From Chloroflexia bacterium (GTDB taxonomy: Bacteria > Chloroflexota > Chloroflexia > QHBQ01 > JADMIH01), in the NCBI GenBank assembly GCA_025927935.1, contig JAICKM010000158.1:1-11279 (forward strand): a DNA stretch of 11,279 nt, read 5' to 3'. Positions 1 through 6,600 of this stretch are shown piece after piece. Within the stretch, counting starts at the first letter, position 1. Every line of letters begins with the position of its first letter. A program made the translations under genes and the position numbers. The notes under the pieces were generated by a model. That model ran no database searches. It was not told the origin of the DNA and saw only the letters and a program-made list of their open reading frames with translations.

Positions 1-58
1 ATCGCGCATCTACGAATGTTCCCGGCCTCCGCACTCGTCCTACTGACCAATGTTCGCG

Positions 59-98
59 CAGCGATGCGTAGCACACCTCCGACCACTGACCACTCGTC
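59..98. repeat. Dispersed heptamer-type intergenic repeat, copy 1
   Basis: This stretch contains the 12-mer GCGTAGCACACC (66-77) followed by TCC and two tandem GACCACT heptamers (81-94), ending in CGTC. The same arrangement occurs at 7404-7436, where it is shorter by exactly 7 bases. Apart from that unit the two copies differ only at one base (CAGCGA versus CAGCGG). Fragments of the same words (CACTCGTC at 32-39, ACTGACCA at 42-49) lie just upstream, so the whole 32-98 stretch may be decayed repeat. The copy sits directly upstream of the promoter of the PPOX-like gene. Function is unknown. The one-unit length difference resembles slippage in short tandem repeats. Confidence 0.7.
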
Positions 99-117
99 GC
101 CACGCAGCACGCGTCTG

Positions 118-126
118 TGGTACACT
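118..126 (+). promoter_or_regulatory. Extended -10 promoter for the PPOX-like gene
   Basis: TGG-TACACT fits the extended -10 pattern TGnTAnnnT and lies 55 bases upstream of the start codon at 182. No convincing -35 box is visible, as is common for extended -10 promoters. The same TGnTA pattern occurs in front of the three other genes whose upstream regions lie in the window, which raises confidence a little. Confidence 0.4.
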
Positions 127-167
127 GGCGGGGCGGGGCCGGGCCGTGGGCCGCGCGACAATAGGCT

Positions 168-174
168 GGAGGAG
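168..174 (+). promoter_or_regulatory. Shine-Dalgarno that fixes the PPOX-like start
   Basis: GGAGGAG lies 7 bases before the ATG at 182. The in-frame ATG at 50 has no comparable site, and the peptide between 50 and 182 is arginine-rich and resembles no family, so the start at 182 is preferred. Confidence 0.75.
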
Positions 175-181
175 ATCACGA

Positions 182-661
182 ATGAGCATGATGATGCCCC
201 CACTGGGCACCTATGCCGCCGCGCCGATTGAGTGGGCGGAGGTCGAGGCGCAGTTGCGGGCCGCCTTCAACTACTGGCTCAGCACCACCCGGCCCACCGG
301 CGCGCCCCATGCCGTGCCGATCTGGGGCCTGTGGCACGAGGGCGCGTTCTATTTCTATACCGAGCCGCAAACGCAAAAGGTGAAGAACCTGAGCGCGCAT
401 CCCGACGCCGTGCTCCACCTGGAGAGCGCCGACGACGTGGTGATCGTGGAAGGACCAACCACGGTGGTGCCGCCCGGCAGCGCGGAGTGGGCCGCGGTGG
501 ACGCGGGCCTGTTCGCTAAGTACAAAGACCCCGCCAGCGGCGCGGGCCTGCGCCTGGCCGCCGCGCCGCACGATCCGGTCGTTTACAAGCTGCAACCACG
601 CCACGTGCGCGCCTGGGCCGGCGGCAACTGCTTCGCCCAGGCGCACTGGCATTTCGGCTAA
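182..661 (+). CDS. Pyridoxamine 5'-phosphate oxidase (PPOX)-like FMN/F420-binding split-barrel protein
   Basis: The 159-residue product has the layout of the small PPOX-like split-barrel family. A strand containing WLSTTRPTGAPHAVPIWG is followed by GAFYFYTEP and by KVKNLSAHPDAVLHLES, the usual 'dG.PhvvPvW...f.F.t....K..NL...P.v..h' pattern, and then by a VVIVEG strand. It ends in a tryptophan/aromatic-rich tail (WAGG...HWHFG). Members are cytoplasmic dimers that bind FMN, F420 or related cofactors. Many are flavin/deazaflavin oxidoreductases and not vitamin B6 enzymes, so the substrate cannot be named. The length is normal for this subgroup (about 130-160 residues). The start at 182 is supported by a strong Shine-Dalgarno. 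The gene appears monocistronic: it has its own promoter, and a convergent gene lies downstream after 165 bases of repeats. Confidence is high for the fold and low for the reaction. Confidence 0.85.
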   Translation: MSMMMPPLGTYAAAPIEWAEVEAQLRAAFNYWLSTTRPTGAPHAVPIWGLWHEGAFYFYTEPQTQKVKNLSAHPDAVLHLESADDVVIVEGPTTVVPPGSAEWAAVDAGLFAKYKDPASGAGLRLAAAPHDPVVYKLQPRHVRAWAGGNCFAQAHWHFG

Positions 662-669
662 GGCACGCG

Positions 670-698
670 GCGCGGGCCGGTTGCAAACCGGCCCCTAC
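670..698. repeat. Palindromic repeat unit A (GGGCCGGTT-GCA-AACCGGCCC)
   Basis: There are two perfect 9-base arms (674-682 and 686-694) around a GCA loop, preceded by GCGC and followed by CTACA. The second unit at 756-784 shares the left edge GCGCGGGCC and the right edge AACCGGCCCCTACA. The sharply bounded, repeated unit looks like a REP-type intergenic palindrome. It would form a stable hairpin in RNA at the end of the PPOX-like transcript. Confidence 0.7.
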
Positions 699-750
699 AA
701 AAGGGAGGGACCTTGGATCTTACCGCGCCGGGAAGGGGGCCAGGGTGTTA

Positions 751-784
751 GGCCCGCGCGGGCCTGTTTGCAACCGGCCCCTAC
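751..784. repeat. Palindromic repeat unit B
   Basis: This is a second copy of the 670-698 unit, with arms 760-768 and 772-780, a TGC loop and a single mismatch in the stem (T where unit A has G). It ends in the same CCTACA. Its left flank 751-764 (GGCCCGCGCGGGCC) is itself a perfect 14-base palindrome that overlaps the left arm, so two alternative folds are possible. The loops differ between the two units (GCA versus TGC). Confidence 0.65.
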
Positions 785-810
785 ACCCCCGAGGTAGCTT
801 CTCTCGTCGT

Positions 811-838
811 ACTCAGCACTCAGCACTCAGCACTCGTC
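811..838. repeat. CAGCACT heptanucleotide array overlapping a stop codon
   Basis: Three perfect CAGCACT heptamers (814-834) are preceded by ACT and followed by CGTC. The tail ACTCGTC is the same as in the GACCACT-type repeats at 59-98 and 7404-7436, so the three loci look related although the heptamer differs. The array overlaps the 3' end of the smaller kinase gene: its last three codons (Asp-Glu-Cys) and its TGA at 827-829 lie within the array. Confidence 0.7.
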
Positions 839-3433
839 CCGCCGGGCGAGGGCCTGGGCCACGAGATCGTGGAGCTGGCGGATGCGGTAGGGCTTGGGCA
901 GCAGAAAATCGACGCCGTGCGCGGCCAGTTCGGCGGGGTCCAGTTGGTGGCCCCAGCCGGTGATCAGGGCGATGGGGGTGCCGGGCGCGCGCCGGCGCAC
1001 CTCGCGCACCACCTCCCAGCCGTTCATGCCGGGCATGCCCAGGTCGGTGCAAACCAGATCGAACGATTGGGTGGCGAGTTGGGCCAGCCCCTCCGGCCCG
1101 CTCGTGACCACCACCACCTCGTGGCCGCCCATACGCAGCATCGCGCGCAGCATATCGGCCAGGTCCGGGTCGTCGTCAATCGCCAGGATGCGCGCGCCGG
1201 GCGGGCGGGGCGGTTCGGGGGCGGGGGGCGGCGCGAGGCGCGGGGCCGGCCCCGCCGCGGGCAGGGTTACGGTGAAGGTCGTGCCCGCGCCCGGCGCCGA
1301 GACCACCGCGATCTCCCCGTGGTGGTTGGTCACGATATTCTTCACCAGGATCAGGCCCAGGCCGCTGCCGGAGAGCTTGGTGGTGAAAAACGGCTCGAAG
1401 ATGCGCGCCTGCGTCGCCGCGTCCATGCCGCTACCCGTGTCACGCACCGTCAGCGCCACCTGATCGCCGTGCGCCGCCGCGCCGATAGCGATCCGCCCGC
1501 CATCGGGCATCGCGTCCACCGCGTTGAGGATGAGGTTGGTCAATACCTCGCGCAACTCGGTCGGGTTGCCGGCCACCAGCACGCCCGCCGGCACATCGCT
1601 CGTGACGGCGATCTGCGCACCCGCGACCGGCCCGGCCTGCACGCGGGGTTGGGTAATGGCGATCACGTCCAGCACCAGGTCGCGCACATCGACGGCCACC
1701 GCCGTGACCGGCTGGCGCAGGCGGGCGAACGTCTGGATGCGGCTGACCATGGCCGCGCCATCCTCCACCGCTTGCTGGATCAGTTGCAACTGGCGCCCGC
1801 CCTCGGGCGACAGATCGAGGGCCAGCAATTCGAGGCGGCCCATGATGCCGGCCAGCACGTTATTAAACTCGTGGGCCACGCCCGCGGCCACCTGGCCTAG
1901 CGCGCCCAACCGCTCCGCCGCCAGGGTGCGCTCCTCCATCAGGCGGCGCTCGGTCACATCCTCGCACATCAACAGGATGCAGGGTTCACCGGCCAGTTCG
2001 ATGGGCGCGCCCTGCATCACCCCCTGGCGCACCTCGCCGGTCGTCCGCCGGAAGCGGAACGCAAAATCGCGCACCCGGCCCGACTCGCGCAACAGGCCCA
2101 GCAGGCGAGTGCGGTCGGCCACGTCCACCCACAGGCCCAGCGTGAGCGTCGATTCGGCCAGCAACTGGTCGCGGCTGTAGCCGAAGAGGCGCGTACACGC
2201 CTCGTTCACGGCGACGATGCGGCCATCGGCGGCGCGCACAATCACCGTCGCCATGGGATTGGCCTCGAACGCCTTGGCGAAGCGTTCCTCCGAGTCGCGC
2301 AGGGCCTGCTCGGCGCGGCGCCGCTCGGTGATGTTCTGGGCCACGACCAGGACGGTGGGCCGGTCGCCCGTCTGCATGGTGTGCGAGGTGATCTGCACTT
2401 CGAGGATGGTGCCGTCCTTGCGCCGGTGCCGCCAGTAGCCCGATTGCTGGTAGTCGGCGCGCGCCTGGGCAATATCATCCAGAAGCAGCGGCACATCCTC
2501 CCGCGGGCGGATATCGGTGATGTGCATGGCGAGAAACTCGTCGCGGCTGTAACCGTAGTGGGTAATCGCCGCCTCGTTCACTTCGAGGAAGGCGAGTGTC
2601 TGCATATCGTAGAGCCACATCGGCAGGGGATTGCCGGCGAACATCAAGCGGAAGCGGGCTTCGCTCTCCTGCAACGCCTTCTTGGCAGCGTGGCGGTCGG
2701 TGATGTCGCGGGCGATGTTGAGCACGAATTCCACCGTGCCGTCGGGCGCGAATTCGGGCGTGAGGCGTGACTCGTACCAGCGCGGCCCATTGGGCGAATG
2801 GCCCTGGTACTCGACCACCTGCTCCTGCCCGCCGGCGAACACGGCGGCCAGTTTGGCCTCCCAGAAGGCCAGCAACTCCGCGGGGATATTCATGTCGCGC
2901 AAACTCTTGCCGATCAGGGTCGCGGCCTTGCGGCCGGTGGCCTGCTCCACGGCGTGATTGACATAGACATGGCGGAAGGCCCGGTCGTAGCGGGCGATCA
3001 CATCGGGCGCATTTTCCACCAGGGCGAGGAACTCCTGCTCGCCCCAGGGGCGAGTCTGTTGCGCGGCGTAGCGCGCGGTAATATCCACAAACGAGACCAC
3101 GATCTGCGTCACCTGCCCGCCGCCCGCGCGAACCGGGTCGGCGTCGACCAGCAGCCAGGCGGCGGGCCGCTCCGGCGTGGCGGCCAGGCCAAGGACGACC
3201 CGGCGCACCGCCTGGCCGGTCCGCCGCGCACGGGCGGCGGGGCGCTCCTCCGGCGGGCAGGGCGTACCGTCCGCATACAGCGTCTGCGGGGCGGCGCCGG
3301 CATCGGCCTGGCCCGCAAGGCCAGCGGCGGCCGGCCCCAGCACCGCCTGAGCGGTCGGGTTGCTGAAGACCAGCATGCCCAACGCATCGTAGATCACGAT
3401 GCCGGGGGCCGGCGAACGGGCGGGATCGATCAT
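827..3433 (-). CDS. Hybrid sensor histidine kinase: 4 PAS, DHp, HATPase, C-terminal receiver
   Basis: The 868-residue product is a cytoplasmic-looking hybrid kinase with no signal peptide or membrane segment. Numbering from the ATG at 3433: PAS1 about 10-125, PAS2 about 133-250, PAS3 about 260-375 and PAS4 about 384-500, three of them closed by DIT-type ends (VDITAR, RDITDR, QNITERR). The DHp helix has the phospho-acceptor His521 in VAHEFNN. The ATPase domain shows N box NLILNAVDAM (about 632), G1 DTGSGMD, F box FEPFFTTK and G2 GSGLGL. A proline-rich linker (about 726-744) leads to a receiver with the acidic triad IDDD, phospho-acceptor Asp797 in TDLGMPGMNGWEV, Thr in LITGWG and Lys in LLPKPY. 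All catalytic residues are present. The kinase should autophosphorylate on His521 and pass phosphate to Asp797, with signal input from the PAS domains (ligand unknown). It is a paralog of the kinase upstream. An in-frame ATG at 3502 would add 23 Pro/Gly/Arg-rich residues but lacks a good ribosome site. The last three codons lie in a heptamer repeat. Confidence 0.93.
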   Translation of the reverse strand: MIDPARSPAPGIVIYDALGMLVFSNPTAQAVLGPAAAGLAGQADAGAAPQTLYADGTPCPPEERPAARARRTGQAVRRVVLGLAATPERPAAWLLVDADPVRAGGGQVTQIVVSFVDITARYAAQQTRPWGEQEFLALVENAPDVIARYDRAFRHVYVNHAVEQATGRKAATLIGKSLRDMNIPAELLAFWEAKLAAVFAGGQEQVVEYQGHSPNGPRWYESRLTPEFAPDGTVEFVLNIARDITDRHAAKKALQESEARFRLMFAGNPLPMWLYDMQTLAFLEVNEAAITHYGYSRDEFLAMHITDIRPREDVPLLLDDIAQARADYQQSGYWRHRRKDGTILEVQITSHTMQTGDRPTVLVVAQNITERRRAEQALRDSEERFAKAFEANPMATVIVRAADGRIVAVNEACTRLFGYSRDQLLAESTLTLGLWVDVADRTRLLGLLRESGRVRDFAFRFRRTTGEVRQGVMQGAPIELAGEPCILLMCEDVTERRLMEERTLAAERLGALGQVAAGVAHEFNNVLAGIMGRLELLALDLSPEGGRQLQLIQQAVEDGAAMVSRIQTFARLRQPVTAVAVDVRDLVLDVIAITQPRVQAGPVAGAQIAVTSDVPAGVLVAGNPTELREVLTNLILNAVDAMPDGGRIAIGAAAHGDQVALTVRDTGSGMDAATQARIFEPFFTTKLSGSGLGLILVKNIVTNHHGEIAVVSAPGAGTTFTVTLPAAGPAPRLAPPPAPEPPRPPGARILAIDDDPDLADMLRAMLRMGGHEVVVVTSGPEGLAQLATQSFDLVCTDLGMPGMNGWEVVREVRRRAPGTPIALITGWGHQLDPAELAAHGVDFLLPKPYRIRQLHDLVAQALARRDEC
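1389..1429. repeat. 41-base exact identity shared with the paralogous kinase gene (copy 1)
   Basis: This run is identical to 4232-4272. It encodes the GMDAATQARIFEPF part of the ATP-binding domain (G1 to F box). The identity includes all third codon positions across about 13 codons, and just one mismatch separates it from a further identical run of 11 bases on one side. Other parts of the two genes are clearly diverged, so the stretch reflects either a recent duplication with strong local constraint or gene conversion. Confidence 0.8.
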
Positions 3434-3441
3434 GGCGCGCG

Positions 3442-3446
3442 CCTTT
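3442..3446 (-). promoter_or_regulatory. Shine-Dalgarno that decides the start of the smaller kinase
   Basis: On the minus strand AAAGG ends 8 bases before the ATG at 3433. The longer alternative ATG at 3502 is preceded only by C/G-rich sequence without a purine-rich site at the right distance. The first PAS domain begins about 10 residues after the preferred start. Confidence 0.55.
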
Positions 3447-3570
3447 GCAGGTGATCGGCGCGCACCGCCGGGTCCGGGCGCCGGGCCGCCGGGCGGACAC
3501 ATCGGTCCGCCCCGACGGCGGGGGGCGACGGAGGAGTGCGCGGTTGCACGGGTACGCTACCTTTCCTGGG

Positions 3571-3600
3571 ATTCTAGCATGGCCCGCTGCCCGGCGACAA
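3571..3600 (-). promoter_or_regulatory. Sigma70-type extended -10 promoter of the smaller kinase gene
   Basis: Read on the minus strand: TTGTCG (-35, 3600-3595), 18-base spacer, TAGAAT (-10, 3576-3571) preceded by TGC (3579-3577), giving a full extended -10 TGCTAGAAT. This is the best-formed promoter in the window. It implies that the smaller kinase can be transcribed independently of the larger one, with a leader of about 130 bases to the ATG at 3433. Confidence 0.65.
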
Positions 3601-3663
3601 GAGGCAGACAGGCCACCGCGGCGGGTCCAATGGTCCTGAAAGCGCCACCCGCCCTGGTGCTCA

Positions 3664-6600
3664 TCAGCCGGATTCGCCGGTCGCGCGGCGGGCCAGCGCC
3701 TGGGCCACGATCTCCTGCACCTGCACCACGCGGTAGGGCTTGGGCAGGACAAAGTCCACCGTCCCGGCGGCCAGTTCGTCGGGATCGAGCGCCGTGCCCC
3801 AGCCGGTGATGAGGATGACCGGCGTCTGCGGGGCGCGGGCGCGCACGGCGCGGGCCACTTCCCAGCCGTTCATGCCCGGCATGCCCAGGTCGGTGCAGAC
3901 CACGTCGAACGGCTGCTGCTCAAACAGGCGGACGGCCTCGGCGCCGCTCGTCGCCACGGTCACATAATGGCCGCCCACAGCCAGCATGGCGCGCAGCATA
4001 TCGGCCAGCCCGGCATCGTCGTCCACGGCCAGAATCCGGGCGCTGCCGCGGCGCACAGGCGCGACCGGCGCGACGGGCACGACACTCGGCGCGGTGGCCG
4101 CGGGCAGCGTGATGGTAAAGGCCGTGCCGCCGCCCAGTTGCGAAACCACCCGGATCGCGCCGCCGTGGCTCTCGACGATGTCCTTGACCACGGCCAGGCC
4201 CAACCCGCTCCCGGCGACCTTGGTGGTGAAGAACGGCTCGAAGATGCGCGCCTGCGTCGCCGCGTCCATGCCCGCGCCGGTGTCGCGCACCACCAGCAGC
4301 ACCCCGCCGTCGCGGGCTTCCGCCGTGATCTGGATCAACCCGCCCCGCGGCAGGGCATCGACGGCGTTGAAAATGAGGTTGGTCAGCACTTCGCGCAGCT
4401 TGGTGGGGTTGCCCTGCACCAGCAGGCCCTCGTCCACCTGGGTGCGCAGCGTGATGCTGCCCCCGGCCACCGCCGGGCGCGCGTGCCAGCGCGGGTGAGT
4501 CAGGCTGACCACATCGTTGACCAGGTCGCTCACCGGCACGGCGACCATCGCGCCGGCATCGCGCAGGCGCGCAAACGCCTGGATGCGGCTGACCATCGCC
4601 ACGCCATCGTCCACGGTCTGCTGCAAGAGGCGCAAAATCTCCACCGCCTCCGGCTCGTGGACGGTCAGGGCGAGCAGGTCGAGGCGACCCATCATGCCGG
4701 CCAGGATGTTGTTGAATTCGTGGGCCACGCCCGCGGCCACGCGGCCCAGCGCGCCCAGCCGCTCGGCGGCGCGCGCGCGGCTCTCCATCAGGTTGCGCTC
4801 GGTGATGTCGCGGAAGGCGACGACCTGGCCGGTCACGCGGCCCCCCGTACTGATGGCCGCCGAGGTGTACGCGACAGGGAAGATCGTGCCGTCCTTGCGG
4901 GTGTAGACATCGTCGTCCACGGCGACGCGGTCGCCGGGATCGGCCACCCCATGCACGGCGCACTCGCTCACCGGCAGGGGCGTGCCGTCCGCGCGCTGGA
5001 AGTGGATGAGGTCGTGCATGGGCCGGCCCAGCAACTCGGCTTCGCTCCAGCCCAGCATCGTCGTCGCCGCGGGGTTGGCGAACGTGACCCGGCCCTCCAG
5101 ATCGAGCGCGTACACGCCTTCGCCCAGGCTGCCGGTGATCGCCGTGGTGAAATCGTACTGGCGCTGGAAGGCGGCGGCGGCGCGTTTACTCTCGGTAATG
5201 TCGCGGATGATACTCAACACATGCGGGACGCCGTCGATCTCCAGGATCTCCGCCGAGAGCAGGCCGTCGCGCAGTTCGCCCGACCGGGGATAGAAGGTAA
5301 ACTCCACGTCGCGGACGCGCCCGACGCGGCTCATCCGCACGGCCAACTGCTCCGGCTGCTGCGGGTCAGACCATAAATGCAGATCGCGCCACGAGCGCCC
5401 CACCGCTTCGGCGCGGGGGTACCCCGTCAGGCGCTCCCAACTGTCGTTCACATCCACGATCAGCCCATCGCCCCGCCGGAAGATCATCAGCGCATCCGGG
5501 CCGGCGTGGAAGGCTTTGGCAAAGCGCTCCTCTGAGCGCCGCAAGGCCGCCTCGGCTTCCATGCGCTCGGTAATGTCGCGAAAGATGCCCAGCATACAGG
5601 GTTCGCTGTCCAGGTCCACCAGTTCGATAGAGGCCAGCGTGTGCCGGATGGCGCCGGTTTTCTTGCGGATGTCGAACTCCAGGTCGCGCACATAGCCGCG
5701 CGCCCGGAGCCGTTCGGCCAGGGCCGCGCGGCTGTTGAGGTCCACCCAGATATCCAGGTCCACGTCCGTGCGGCCGATCACCTCGTCGCGGGTGAAGCCG
5801 AAGATGCGCAGCCAGCTATCGTTGGCTTCCAGGATGCGGCCGTCGCTGAGACGGGCGATGATGAAGCCGTCGGGGCTGGACCGGAAAGCCTTGGCGAAAC
5901 GCTGCTCCGACTGGCGCAGGGCGTGCTCCGCGCGCCGCCGCTCGGTCACATCATGGATCAGCAGCAGGGCGCAAGGTTCGCCGTCCACTTCGATGGTTTC
6001 GGCGGAGAGCAGCCCGGAGCGGATGTCGGCGGAAGGGCCGTGGAAGGCGAACTCGAAATCGCGCACGACTCCATCCCGGCGCACCTGCTCGAACAGGCGC
6101 ACGCGCTCGGACGGGTCACACCAGAGCGCGTCGACGATCTCGGCCTGGCCCTGGACTGCCGCGCGGGACCGCCCGAACTGGCGCTCCCAGCTTTCGTTGA
6201 CGTCGATCACGACGCCGTCGGCCAGGCGGGAGATACTGATGGCCTCGGGGCTGGCGTGGAACACGGTGGCAAAGCGCTGCTCGGAGCGGCGCATGGCATC
6301 GTCGGCCTGCTGGCGCTCCAGCGCGGCGCCTAGCACGTTGGCGATGGCTTGCAGGAAGTGTACATCGTCCTCGCTGAACCGGCGAGTCGCACCGCTGTAG
6401 ACGCCGAGGACTCCCTGCGGGCGGCGCGGCCCGGCGATAATGACGATGAGGAGGCTGGCGATGCCCAGCCTGCGCAACCGCTGCGGCAACGGAAAGCCGG
6501 GCACCGCGGCCAGATCCTCTATGATCACCGGGGCGCCGGTGCGCAACGTGCGGGCGGCGGGCGACGAGGGGTTCGCCATGGAATCGGTACGGCCCAGGAA

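Larger units (their letters stand above)
662..826. other. Convergent intergenic spacer filled with repeats
   Basis: This 165-base gap separates the 3' ends of the PPOX-like gene and the smaller kinase gene. It contains two related palindromic units (670-698 and 756-784, 86 bases apart) and the start of a CAGCACT heptamer array. No credible gene is present. The palindromes could act as bidirectional transcription barriers, but neither is followed by a U-tract on either strand, so no canonical terminator can be claimed. Confidence 0.6.
3434..3663. other. Spacer between the two kinase genes
   Basis: This 230-base gap holds the promoter of the smaller kinase (3571-3600) and its GC-rich leader of roughly 130 bases. 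The leader can form a small hairpin (CCCCG at 3510-3514 with CGGGG at 3519-3523, loop of four). Just after the larger kinase's tandem stops there is a weak imperfect hairpin (about 3646-3659, read on the minus strand) followed only by TTTC, too poor to call a terminator. Some read-through from the larger into the smaller kinase gene is therefore possible. Confidence 0.5.

Noticed and set aside
50..181. Longer N-terminus for the PPOX-like protein from the ATG at 50
   Set aside because: That start has no Shine-Dalgarno, would place the extended -10 promoter inside the gene, and adds an arginine-rich peptide outside the family. GGAGGAG before 182 is decisive.
59..838. CRISPR array based on the short repeats
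   Set aside because: The units are 7-base tandem repeats or isolated palindromes without evenly spaced unique spacers, and no cas gene is present.
745..963. Small plus-strand gene starting in the repeat spacer
   Set aside because: The peptide is translated repeat followed by antisense of the kinase receiver; no ribosome site or motif supports it.
3434..3502. Longer N-terminus for the smaller kinase from the ATG at 3502
   Set aside because: The added 23 residues are Pro/Gly/Arg-rich with no conserved feature, and the ribosome site is much poorer than AAAGG before 3433. It is not excluded.
3641..3663. Rho-independent terminator after the larger kinase
   Set aside because: The stem is short and imperfect and is followed only by TTTC on the minus strand.
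2475..3752. A 425-codon open frame on the minus strand in another frame of the smaller kinase
   Set aside because: It is Arg/Pro/Gly-rich and motif-free, and overlaps PAS-coding sequence in the correct frame; it also crosses the kinase promoter.
3967..5376. A 469-codon open frame on the plus strand opposite the larger kinase
   Set aside because: It is antisense to well-supported kinase domains (DHp, HATPase, PAS) and its product is a compositionally biased His/Arg/Ala/Gly-rich peptide without motifs. Long antisense frames are expected in DNA with this GC content.
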